Below, one piece after another: positions 1 through 6,111 of a stretch of 20,502 bases of DNA (position 1 is its first letter; every line of letters begins with the position of its first letter). Under the pieces are notes generated by a model that was given only the letters and a program-made list of their open reading frames with translations, was not told the DNA's origin and made no database searches. This DNA is from Bordetella parapertussis. GTDB taxonomy: Bacteria > Pseudomonadota > Gammaproteobacteria > Burkholderiales > Burkholderiaceae_C. A program made the position numbers and the translations under genes. The stretch is taken from contig CAMCTC010000085.1 in the NCBI GenBank assembly GCA_945878355.1, positions 1 to 20,502 on the forward strand. The letters run 5' to 3'.

Positions 1-299
1 ATCCCTTTTTTAACGCTGTAAATATTGCTTTTCAATTCTCTTGCGATCTCCGTCATACGGTTCCACGCCAGAATCACGCAACCAATATGGTTTCGTTGCG
101 CCGTCGCCGATCTGCATTGACATTTCTCTAACCCAAGCGTCTGCTTGACCTCGCGATGATACTGCTCGATCTTCCAGCGGATTCCGCATATCTCTCGTGT
201 ATCTTCTGTCGAAGATTGGTCAATATCGTTCGTTACAACCCATTCCGTGCGATTTGTAGTTATCACAACCCAGACGCAGCACAGGGGCGTATCATCCGA
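1..299 (-). pseudogene. IS701/IS4-type transposase, C-terminal fragment
   Basis: Reading the minus strand from 299 to the window edge gives an uninterrupted peptide containing the block WKIEQYHREVKQ, followed by LEKCQCR and then AQRNHIGCVILAW. This block is characteristic of the C-terminal part of IS701/IS4-superfamily DDE transposases; its E is usually the last acidic catalytic residue. Immediately upstream (300-302) the frame meets a TGA. The catalytic Asp motifs and the N-terminal half are not readable in this frame, so the copy is truncated or frame-broken at its 5' side. The 3' end runs off the window, so the true stop is not seen. It probably marks an old insertion at the left edge of the acquired region. 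Confidence 0.72.
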
Positions 300-393
300 T
301 CAGCGATGACATCCTAGAGCATGTAGGCACTTGCTCGAAATGAACGGATAAATAACGGGAGCCATATATTATTATGGGCGCGGTTGGTATCTT

Positions 394-541
394 GTGTCTG
401 CGCTTGATGAAAGCCTTCGAAAGCTTCAAGCATTTGATGGTTGGGGTGAGAGGCTCTTCTATAAGGAGTTTAAGTCTATGCTTAGTTTCAAGGAATGGTT
501 AGCGGTTAACGATAACAATAAAACAACAGGAAGGAATAGCA
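394..541 (+). other. AT-richer leader region with no convincing gene
   Basis: A GTG-started frame is open from 394 to 663, but its second half reads out of phase with the much more natural peptide that begins at ATG 542. I therefore regard most of it as non-coding leader of the 542 gene. It ends in the strong purine-rich ribosome binding site at 528-535. An in-frame ATG at 478 could start a short overlapping peptide, but nothing about its composition supports that. Confidence 0.3.
528..535 (+). promoter_or_regulatory. Ribosome binding site for the 542 ORF
   Basis: AGGAAGGA lies 6 nt before the ATG at 542. This is near-ideal Shine-Dalgarno spacing, and it is the main reason for choosing the 50-aa frame over the overlapping GTG-started frame. 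Confidence 0.6.
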
Positions 542-694
542 ATGAGCGATTCGGTAGCGAAGCAGGTCATGAAGGTTGGAGTCTCGATCACAAAGGACAA
601 GCTGATCGAGCTGATCAGAAAATCAAGCCAGCAAATGGTTCCCATCTCGCAGAGCCCCAATAGCAAGACGGTGGTGATCGTGATAGCGGGCTAG
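542..694 (+). CDS. Small hypothetical protein (50 aa) upstream of the HUH protein
   Basis: The gene starts at an ATG with a strong ribosome binding site and ends at TAG 692-694. The peptide begins MSDSVAKQVMKVGVS, has a mixed charged middle (KDKLIELIRKSS) and ends in a hydrophobic beta-like stretch (KTVVIVIAG). I recognise no family. A second tiny frame starts 2 nt after its stop and in turn overlaps the start of the large HUH protein. The arrangement looks like a translationally coupled cassette in which this peptide could be an accessory or regulator of replication. That role is inference from position only. Confidence 0.45.
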   Translation: MSDSVAKQVMKVGVSITKDKLIELIRKSSQQMVPISQSPNSKTVVIVIAG

Positions 695-696
695 GC

Positions 697-777
697 ATGG
701 CGCTCGACCCCATGAACGGCAGGACGTCGAACTCGACAAGGTTCGGTGTGTTGGAGTCCATGGGGGCGTCGAGGTGA
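697..777 (+). CDS. Very small ORF (26 aa) coupled to the HUH gene
   Basis: An ATG 2 nt after the preceding TAG opens a 26-codon frame, ending in a TGA that shares bases with the GTG start of the next gene (GTGA overlap at 774-777). The peptide begins MALDPMNGRTSNSTRFG and shows no recognisable domain. The tight 2-nt gap on one side and 4-nt overlap on the other are typical of translational coupling, so it may act as a leader that sets expression of the HUH protein. It is short enough that chance cannot be excluded. Confidence 0.3.
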   Translation: MALDPMNGRTSNSTRFGVLESMGASR

Positions 778-1820
778 ACGACAGCGTTGGAGATGCGATC
801 CGTCGGCTGAAGGCAGAGTCGGTCAAGGCGGCTATTGATATAGCCCGTGCGTTTGAAGCGGAGAGGTTCCTGATCAACACGCCGGCAGACAAGCGATTGG
901 CGAGTTCGCTTAGTCTCATCGACCGCAGTGATCTGGTAGATCGGACGCTGCTGTCTGCCAAGGTACACCGGAGTCACTCCGAGAGGCTGAGCAAGCGGTA
1001 CGTCGCGGTCTTCAATAAGTTGATGGCAAGAGCTGATGGGCGAGCGCTTCGAAGCGGAGTCAAGGCGCCCTCGGAACACCAGGTCGCGGGTTCCCATCTT
1101 CGGTTTGTGACGATCATCGATAGTGTCTCGATCGTTGACGCATCGGTCGCTGTCGGCATAGCGTCGGCGCTGAAGACGCGCATATCCGACATCGTGAAGG
1201 CAACACCGGGAATCTGGTGCCTGGGTGCTCTTGAGGTCGAGGTCGTGTCGATGGAAAAGATGCGTGGAGTCCGTGACCGCGACCCGCGATCCAGCTCAGA
1301 GTACCGGAAGCTCGACGTGTGCGAGGTGCTCGAGAAGAGTATCAAGGAGAACAACGATAGCTTGTTCTTGATTCATTTTCATGGTGTGATGGCGGCGCAG
1401 GATGAGAGTCAGTTCGAGGCGCTGCGAGCCAACTTCCGGTCGGTCGGTCAATGGTGTCTAGCTGCTCGACAGATCGAGATTAAGAAGCTATCAGAAGAGT
1501 TTGCTGGTAAATCAAAACCTGTCGCTAACAGCTTGAATAATATTGCACAGTACATCACCAAGGGTGGAAACGACTGGAACACTGGTAAGGCATACTTTAA
1601 TTATAAGTTTGGGTTCGATGGTGAGGATGAAGATAGCTGGGTCAGGAAGAACGTCTATAGAAACGAGTTGCTCAGGAAGGAGCACATCGAAGACGGTATC
1701 GTGGACCCTCTGTCCTTGAGTGCTGGAGAGATAGGGCAGCTGGCGATCCTGATCGATGCCATGATGGGTTTGAATAGAACTCGTGATGGGTACCTAGTGT
1801 CGGCTGGCTGTCGAATCTAG
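774..1820 (+). CDS. HUH-endonuclease-like replication or mobilisation protein (348 aa)
   Basis: No whole-protein family is obvious, but the second half shows the ordered motifs of a single-strand-nicking HUH enzyme. A hydrophobic strand with HLRFVTIID (108-116) sits where motif 1 belongs. GALEVEVVS (151-159) resembles the strand before motif 2. LIHFHGVM (199-206) supplies H201-F-H203, the metal-binding HUH pair. NIAQYITKGG (256-265) gives Y260 and K263, a Y-x-x-K motif 3 with one candidate catalytic tyrosine. The order and spacing match rolling-circle Rep proteins and related single-tyrosine relaxases or transposases. The N-terminal 100 residues are basic and unrecognised. The start is GTG, overlapping the stop of the preceding 26-aa frame. 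An array of 12-bp repeats begins exactly at the stop codon, a plausible origin or recombination site for this protein. It could alternatively be a transposase-like HUH protein. Motif calls are by eye. Confidence 0.55.
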   Translation: MNDSVGDAIRRLKAESVKAAIDIARAFEAERFLINTPADKRLASSLSLIDRSDLVDRTLLSAKVHRSHSERLSKRYVAVFNKLMARADGRALRSGVKAPSEHQVAGSHLRFVTIIDSVSIVDASVAVGIASALKTRISDIVKATPGIWCLGALEVEVVSMEKMRGVRDRDPRSSSEYRKLDVCEVLEKSIKENNDSLFLIHFHGVMAAQDESQFEALRANFRSVGQWCLAARQIEIKKLSEEFAGKSKPVANSLNNIAQYITKGGNDWNTGKAYFNYKFGFDGEDEDSWVRKNVYRNELLRKEHIEDGIVDPLSLSAGEIGQLAILIDAMMGLNRTRDGYLVSAGCRI

Positions 1821-1954
1821 CTGGTGGTCTAGCTGGTGGTCTGGCTGGTGGTCTAGCTGGTGGTCTAGCTGGTGGTCTGGCTGGTGGTCTGGCTGGTGGT
1901 CTAGCTGGTGATATAGCCGTTGGTCTGGCTGGTGGTCTGGCTGGTGGTCTGGCT
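1817..1954 (+). repeat. 12-bp tandem repeat array containing nine Chi octamers
   Basis: About 11.5 head-to-tail copies of a 12-bp unit, CTAGCTGGTGGT or CTGGCTGGTGGT, run from 1817. Units 1-7, 10 and 11 each contain exact GCTGGTGG, at 1820, 1832, 1844, 1856, 1868, 1880, 1892, 1928 and 1940. Units 8 and 9 are degenerate, and the last is cut short. GCTGGTGG is the E. coli Chi sequence that switches RecBCD from degradation to recombination. All copies lie in the same orientation. The array starts in the stop codon of the HUH gene, so it could also act as iterons or a nick-site region. Confidence 0.85.
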
Positions 1955-2060
1955 GTACAGCAAGTGATGGTCTGTGGTGTCTCTAACCCATTGATATATA
2001 AGGGTTTTATTCAGTGGGTCTTATTACTATAGCAACGACCACCGGATCGATGAGGAACCC

Positions 2061-2243
2061 ATGAAGCGTGCTCAGGCAGGCAAGGCATTGAGATCTAAGT
2101 CGCCGTCCTGGGTTGGGCATGTACCTAGTTTCGTTGGAACCCAAGAACTCGTTCTTTACCTGACAAGTCGGGCTGTGATTGACTGGCTGGTTCGCTGCTC
2201 CAAACTCGTTATACTAGATACAAACTATCATCAGTTGATCTAA
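2061..2243 (+). CDS. Hypothetical small protein (60 aa)
   Basis: The ATG at 2061 is preceded by GAGGAA at a suitable distance (about 2050-2055) and opens a 60-codon frame ending in TAA. The N-terminus is basic (MKRAQAGKALRSKSPS), followed by a moderately hydrophobic segment (ELVLYLTSRAVIDWLVR) and a short tail. No family is recognised. It sits between the Chi-like repeat array and the tyrosine recombinase on the same strand, so if real it belongs to the mobile element. The composition is not strongly coding-like, hence the modest confidence. Confidence 0.3.
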   Translation: MKRAQAGKALRSKSPSWVGHVPSFVGTQELVLYLTSRAVIDWLVRCSKLVILDTNYHQLI

Positions 2244-2255
2244 GTGGTTGATCTA
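2234..2255 (+). repeat. Two direct copies of GTTGATCTA upstream of the tyrosine recombinase
   Basis: GTTGATCTA occurs at 2234-2242 and again at 2247-2255, a 13-bp period in an AT-rich stretch about 90 bp before the recombinase start. Such paired sites could bind a regulator or the recombinase itself. Nothing else in the sequence tests this. Confidence 0.4.
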
Positions 2256-2343
2256 GATAGGTTTTATTGTTGCGCTGAACGGTGTTCAAAAAATACTCAT
2301 TATATTAAAATAACAGACAACAAAACATCATGAGTTCCAGAAC

Positions 2344-2946
2344 ATGTCCCTCTCCAAGCAAGCGAAGGTTCTGACCAAGCAACAAAGCGACCTTCTGTAC
2401 GCTTCCCTGTCACTGACGCAGGATGAAGATCGGAACAGGTTGATCTTCTTGCTGTCCATCAAGGCAGGTCTCAGGGCAAAGGAGATCGCAGACCTCAGGT
2501 GGTCGATGGTGATGGAAGCCAATGGTTGTGTTTCGGAAAACATTTCTTTGGACGACGCTGCATCCAAGGGCAACTCGGGTCGGCAGATTCCGCTGAACAA
2601 GCAACTCAGGGCGGAGTTGGTCGGTCAGTTGAAAAAGGTCTCCTCAAAGAGAAGCCTTGCCGATCTGCATGGCGATCGAATCGTCACGACCCAGCGAGGT
2701 GATTCAACCAGCGCTCAAGCGATCGTGAACATGTTTCACGGGTGGTACAGGAAAGCAGGTCTCATGGGTTGTTCTTCCCATAGCGGACGCAGAACCTTTA
2801 TCACCAACGCCGCCAGGAAGATTTCCACGGTTGGCGGGTCACTAAGAGACGTTCAGTGGTTGGCTGGACATAGTAGTCTGCAAACAACGCAAAGATACAT
2901 TGATGGCGATAGTGACGCCAGACGAAAGGTCGTCGATCTTGTCTGA
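2344..2946 (+). CDS. Minimal tyrosine site-specific recombinase/integrase (200 aa)
   Basis: This is a phage-integrase-family catalytic domain with almost no DNA-binding arm; 200 aa compares with about 300-400 aa for usual integrases and is close to the FimB/FimE size. Visible active-site features are AGLRAKEIADLRW (41-53, Arg44), a K-containing beta turn near 75 (ASKGNSGRQIPL), HSGRR (146-150, His146 and Arg149), LAGHSS (His176) and TQRYID with the nucleophile Tyr185. All expected catalytic residues are present, so it should cut and rejoin DNA through a 3'-phosphotyrosine. The ATG at 2344 has only a weak ribosome binding site. The stop lies 4 nt before the ATG of the serine recombinase, so the two are probably translated together. 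Compact integrases like this commonly travel with mobile islands in proteobacteria (family knowledge). Confidence 0.88.
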   Translation: MSLSKQAKVLTKQQSDLLYASLSLTQDEDRNRLIFLLSIKAGLRAKEIADLRWSMVMEANGCVSENISLDDAASKGNSGRQIPLNKQLRAELVGQLKKVSSKRSLADLHGDRIVTTQRGDSTSAQAIVNMFHGWYRKAGLMGCSSHSGRRTFITNAARKISTVGGSLRDVQWLAGHSSLQTTQRYIDGDSDARRKVVDLV

Positions 2947-2950
2947 GACC

Positions 2951-4603
2951 ATGCACATTTACACCCGTGTGTCCACGGTCGCGCAGGCGGATGAGGGTAT
3001 GTCGTTGGATATTCAGCGAGATATCGGCATTACAAGGGCAGAGCAACTCGGGTTTTTGCACAAGGTGTGGAACGAGGGCGGGCGGTCGTCCAATCACGAA
3101 GAAATTGATAAGCGCCCCATCCTGAGCCAGGTTCTCAATGGAATCCGGGTAGGGAATATAAAGCACTTATTCGTCTACGATCAGTCCCGGTTGTCGCGAA
3201 ATGATTATGTATCTTCAGTCTTTCGATATGAGTGTAACAAGCACGGCGTTACTCTTTATAACAAGGAAGGAAAGTACGACCTTTCCAATCCTCAGGACCA
3301 GTTTCTGAAGCAGATTCTTGACGCAGTTGCTCAGTTAGATAATTCTCAGAGGACCGAACGAACCCGACTTGGAAAACTTTCTCATATTCGCCAAGGAAAC
3401 TGGATGGGTGGACCGGCGCCCTTTGGGTACCGAATCCAAGATAAGAAGCTAGAGATTAATACTGATGAGGCGAAGTGGGTTGAGAAGATCTTTCAATCCT
3501 ATGCCGACAAGATTTCAACCTTGGATATAAAGGTGATGCTTGATATTAATGGTGTAAAACCACGCCGAGGTGGCGATGGTTGGGCGATGGGTTCATTACA
3601 GGCAATGTTTGGTAACACGCATTATATTGGGCACTGGACTTTTAATGATAAGGCATCGGGTGAGGTTGTAAGGGTTGATTGTCCTCGCATTCTCTCGACC
3701 CAGCTATGGCAACGCGTTCAAGAGACTAAAGGATTCCATCTTGAGCGACGACATGCAACCGCTGCTGTAAAACACTTCTACCTGTTGCGTGGGTTACTGC
3801 GATGCGGTCATTGCGGTACGCTGCTTGGAGGCGTTCTTTCCGCTTCGCAGACCAAGAACCATTACTATTGCACTAAGAAAGAGCGGGTATGGTCAAAAAG
3901 GGTTATTACTGAAGAGGAAAAATGGAAGCGTGGTAGGGTTTGCTCAATGACCCGTTCGTTAAAAATCACGGAAACTGATAGCTTAATATGGAATACAGTT
4001 ATCGATGTGATTTCGAGGAGCGTCATGCTCAAGCAGGAGGTCAAGACAGAGGTCTTAGGCGAGGGGGGCGCGAACACGAAGCTTAGTGAGGCGGAGGTCG
4101 AATCGATCCGTCGGAAGATTCGTCAACTGAAGAAAACTGATGAAAAGCTGAAGGCAGCACTCGCACGCCTCGAGACTGATCGGATCCTGGAGCGACTGAG
4201 TCCTGATCAGTTCCCGTTGGTTCGTGACAACGTGAACAAGGAACGCATCGTCGTTGAGGTGGAGATCGAGACCTTGGAGGAGAAGCTTCAGGAGGTCAGC
4301 CAGCGCAAACGCTGGCTGGACTGGTTGACCAAGTTCAAGAAGAAGGTCGAGGGCTACAGGGATCTGACGGAAGAGAAGAAGCGTGACTTCCTGATGGCGC
4401 TTGTGACGTCCATCGATGTCCACATGGTCGACGTCCGGACCCATCGACTGGTCATCAACTTCCAGCTTCCCATCGTCGATGACCAGGTCGTCTACCACGA
4501 TCCTGGCAAGAAGAAGGCAGGCTACACCGTGAAGGAGGGGTCCCATCACCTTGAAACGCTGCTGAAGTCGCGTCCGTACCGACAAAAAAAAACAGATGCC
4601 TGA
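2951..4603 (+). CDS. Large serine recombinase (550 aa)
   Basis: The N-terminal resolvase domain carries YTRVST with nucleophile Ser8 and Arg6, and DQSRLSRN (77-84), a form of the D-x-x-R-x-x-R catalytic loop. It is followed by the Recombinase domain (roughly 150-260, starting GGPAPFGYRI), a zinc ribbon with Cys285, Cys288, Cys307 and Cys331, and a coiled coil (about 378-455) rich in E/K heptads. This is the full architecture of large serine integrases or transposases, which join attP and attB without supercoiling, usually with a directionality factor. I place the start at ATG 2951, 4 nt after the tyrosine recombinase stop, because the conserved HIYTRVST begins there. TTG 2900 and ATG 2903 are in frame but overlap the upstream gene and add a non-conserved leader. 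The C-terminal third is noticeably more GC-rich than the N-terminal part. Confidence 0.9.
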   Translation: MHIYTRVSTVAQADEGMSLDIQRDIGITRAEQLGFLHKVWNEGGRSSNHEEIDKRPILSQVLNGIRVGNIKHLFVYDQSRLSRNDYVSSVFRYECNKHGVTLYNKEGKYDLSNPQDQFLKQILDAVAQLDNSQRTERTRLGKLSHIRQGNWMGGPAPFGYRIQDKKLEINTDEAKWVEKIFQSYADKISTLDIKVMLDINGVKPRRGGDGWAMGSLQAMFGNTHYIGHWTFNDKASGEVVRVDCPRILSTQLWQRVQETKGFHLERRHATAAVKHFYLLRGLLRCGHCGTLLGGVLSASQTKNHYYCTKKERVWSKRVITEEEKWKRGRVCSMTRSLKITETDSLIWNTVIDVISRSVMLKQEVKTEVLGEGGANTKLSEAEVESIRRKIRQLKKTDEKLKAALARLETDRILERLSPDQFPLVRDNVNKERIVVEVEIETLEEKLQEVSQRKRWLDWLTKFKKKVEGYRDLTEEKKRDFLMALVTSIDVHMVDVRTHRLVINFQLPIVDDQVVYHDPGKKKAGYTVKEGSHHLETLLKSRPYRQKKTDA

Positions 4604-4693
4604 GAACGGCTTGGTGAAAGGTACAAACGACTCTACTCCGTCACGGTGGAGTGATGTTGCCGATCACAACGCCCTTGGTCGAATTCTGCAAGA
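4604..4693. other. Junction between the recombinase genes and the toxin-antitoxin locus
   Basis: Short non-coding stretch. An imperfect hairpin (ACTCC at 4635-4639 pairing with GGAGT at 4648-4652, extended by wobble pairs) follows the recombinase stop but lacks a U-run. This is where an attachment site of the element might be expected; no duplicated core is recognisable within the window. Confidence 0.25.
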
Positions 4694-4743
4694 TTTTGGC
4701 CAATAGTCCAAAATAGGCCAAATTCCCTAATTCCTTCTATAAT
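4694..4743 (+). promoter_or_regulatory. Promoter and palindromic operator of the toxin-antitoxin operon
   Basis: A perfect TATAAT at 4738-4743 lies 34 bp before the antitoxin ATG. Just upstream are two nested inverted repeats: TTGGCC (4696-4701) with GGCCAA (4716-4721), and TTTTGG (4694-4699) with CCAAAA (4708-4713). The right arm falls where the -35 hexamer should be, which itself matches the consensus poorly. This fits autorepression by a Phd/YefM-type antitoxin binding over the -35 region. Confidence 0.6.
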
Positions 4744-4777
4744 TGACGCGCTGTCCAGCACCAGATGGGAGTCCGTC

Positions 4778-5140
4778 ATGACCGCCGTTTTGCACGCCGC
4801 CGACACCAGATTTCCCCTGCTGCAACGCAAGCCTGTTTCAGACATCAAGCGCGAGGGCTGGCGCGGCGTGATGAAGTGCGTTGGCGCTGCTGGCAAGCTG
4901 CTGATGACCAACCACGACCGGCCCGAGGCTGTGATCTTGTCGCTGCAGGAGTTCGAGTTGCTCACCGAATTGGCCGAGAGCGCCCTGCGCGACAAGCAGC
5001 ACAAGCTAGAGGTATTGAGCCAGGCCTTTGATGACGAGTTGGCCGTGCTCAGGCAAGCTGATGCTGCCGACCGACTGCGGCAGGCCTTTGACGCGCCACT
5101 CGCTTTGAAAGGCGAGGTCATCGCGGGTCGCAGTTACTGA
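4778..5140 (+). CDS. Phd/YefM-family antitoxin (120 aa)
   Basis: The protein carries the Phd/YefM fold signature: a VSDIKREGWRGVM helix followed by GAAGKLLMTNHDRPEAVIL, a glycine-rich turn and a beta strand ending in the typical AVILSLQEFELL. Such antitoxins bind operator DNA through the N-terminal part and mask the toxin with the C-terminal tail. The tail here (about 65-120) is long and helical with many charged residues, making the protein longer than the usual 80-90 aa. GGGAG at 4767-4771 gives a good ribosome binding site. The zeta-type toxin gene starts 7 nt downstream. The pairing of a Phd-type antitoxin with a zeta-type kinase differs from the classic epsilon/zeta pair. Confidence 0.82.
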   Translation: MTAVLHAADTRFPLLQRKPVSDIKREGWRGVMKCVGAAGKLLMTNHDRPEAVILSLQEFELLTELAESALRDKQHKLEVLSQAFDDELAVLRQADAADRLRQAFDAPLALKGEVIAGRSY

Positions 5141-5147
5141 CCAGCCT

Positions 5148-5840
5148 GTGGCCGTCCAAGATGCAAGCGCCGCTGTAAAGCGGCCAAGCAAGCCGCCAAA
5201 GACCGGGTCTAGGCCCGTGCTGCTGATACTGGCGGGCGTCAATGGTGCGGGCAAGAGCTCCATCGGCGGCAACGTGATGCTGCGCCGGGCGGGCATGACC
5301 TGGTTCAACCCGGATGCCTACGCCCGTTTGCTCAGGCAAGGTGGGCTGGCATTGCCGCAGGCCGATGCGCTGGCTTGGCAGCATGGGGTGGATTTGCTCG
5401 ATCAGGCCGTGGCAGCTGGCCACAGTCACGCGCTTGAGACCAGCTTGGGTGGCGCCACGATGAAGCAAAGGATCGCATCAGCTTCCAGCACGCACGATGT
5501 GCTGATGTGGTTTTGCGGCTTGTCATCACCCGAACTTCACATCAAGCGCGTGGCCATGCGTGTGGCTGCCGGTGGTCACGACACCGTGGAAGGCAAGATT
5601 CGCGAGCGCTGGATCCAAGCGCCGCTCAACCTCATCGAGCTGATGCCGTGCATGAGCGAACTGCGGGTCTTTGACAACAGCGTCGAGGCCCCGCAGGACC
5701 AGCCGGTTCAGGACCCGCAGTTAGTCTTGCACCTGCGATCAGGGACCGTGCAGTTTCCCGTCGCGCTGGCAGACCTTGAGCGCACACCTGCCTGGGCCAA
5801 ACCCATCGTCAAAGCGGCACGAGACTTGGTACCTCGGTGA
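5148..5840 (+). CDS. Zeta-toxin-family P-loop kinase (230 aa)
   Basis: Walker A is AGVNGAGKSS (29-38; Lys36), followed by WFNPDAYARLLRQGG, the N-x-D segment carrying the acidic residue that zeta toxins use on the sugar hydroxyl, and by ALETSLGG, a typical zeta motif. The middle (LMWFCGLSSPELHIKRVAMR) and VEGKIRERW match the rest of the zeta/PezT core. Family members phosphorylate UDP-N-acetylglucosamine or related nucleotide sugars and poison cell-wall precursor synthesis; the substrate here is inferred. The start is taken as GTG 5148, 7 nt after the antitoxin stop, because no in-frame ATG precedes the P-loop. Residues 1-22 are a basic, low-complexity extension. It is co-transcribed with the antitoxin. 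Confidence 0.85.
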   Translation: MAVQDASAAVKRPSKPPKTGSRPVLLILAGVNGAGKSSIGGNVMLRRAGMTWFNPDAYARLLRQGGLALPQADALAWQHGVDLLDQAVAAGHSHALETSLGGATMKQRIASASSTHDVLMWFCGLSSPELHIKRVAMRVAAGGHDTVEGKIRERWIQAPLNLIELMPCMSELRVFDNSVEAPQDQPVQDPQLVLHLRSGTVQFPVALADLERTPAWAKPIVKAARDLVPR

Positions 5841-5854
5841 GTTCGGCGAGTTGG

Positions 5855-5985
5855 CTATCGATCGAGGATCGCGCAGGCCGTGGCTGCCAGATGCTTGGTG
5901 TGGGCGTTGTGGCCTGAGGCCGGCGCGTTGCCGATGCCGATCAGGTTGCACTTGAACACGCCCTGGCCGATCGATGCCAGACGCA
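5855..5985 (-). pseudogene. C-terminal fragment of an unidentified high-GC gene
   Basis: The minus strand encodes an intact tail ending at TAG (5857-5855), including GVFKCNLIGIGNAPASG and NAHTKHLAATACAILDR. Strong GC bias at third positions indicates genuine former coding sequence. It is cut off upstream exactly where the CACCTGGGGGTC direct repeats begin. No start codon with a plausible N-terminus follows. I do not recognise the family. It is probably the end of a gene destroyed by insertion or deletion at the repeats. Confidence 0.4.
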
Positions 5986-6023
5986 CACCTGGGGGTCCAC
6001 CTGGGGGTCACCACCTGGGGGTC
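5986..6023 (+). repeat. Three direct copies of CACCTGGGGGTC
   Basis: Exact 12-bp copies lie at 5986-5997, 5998-6009 and 6012-6023. The last merges into the left arm of the inverted repeat at 6019. They sit at the break in the fragmentary minus-strand gene, which suggests slippage or repeated end processing at an insertion boundary. Confidence 0.75.
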
Positions 6024-6098
6024 AGGTCTTGCAATCAATCAAATTCCCACTAAGGTTCGGCAATGGCAAAACCCTTGCGTGAAAGCAAGACCTGACCC
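6019..6098. mobile_element. REP/RAYT-like relic with 14-bp perfect inverted repeats
   Basis: GGGTCAGGTCTTGC (6019-6032) and its exact reverse complement (6085-6098) enclose 52 bp. The enclosed sequence contains ATG at 6063 followed by codons for AKPLRESKT and a stop, resembling the MA(R/K)PLR start of REP-associated tyrosine transposases (RAYTs). The simplest reading is an internally deleted RAYT unit or a REPIN-like non-autonomous element. The inverted repeat is directly seen; the RAYT link is recalled family knowledge plus inference. Confidence 0.55.
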
Positions 6099-6111
6099 TC
6101 GATCCACGACG

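Noticed and set aside
1817..1954. CRISPR array
   Set aside because: The units are 12 bp head to tail with no unique spacers, and there are no cas genes.
4604..4693. tRNA remnant or attachment core after the serine recombinase
   Set aside because: No cloverleaf and no second copy of a core sequence can be found in the window.
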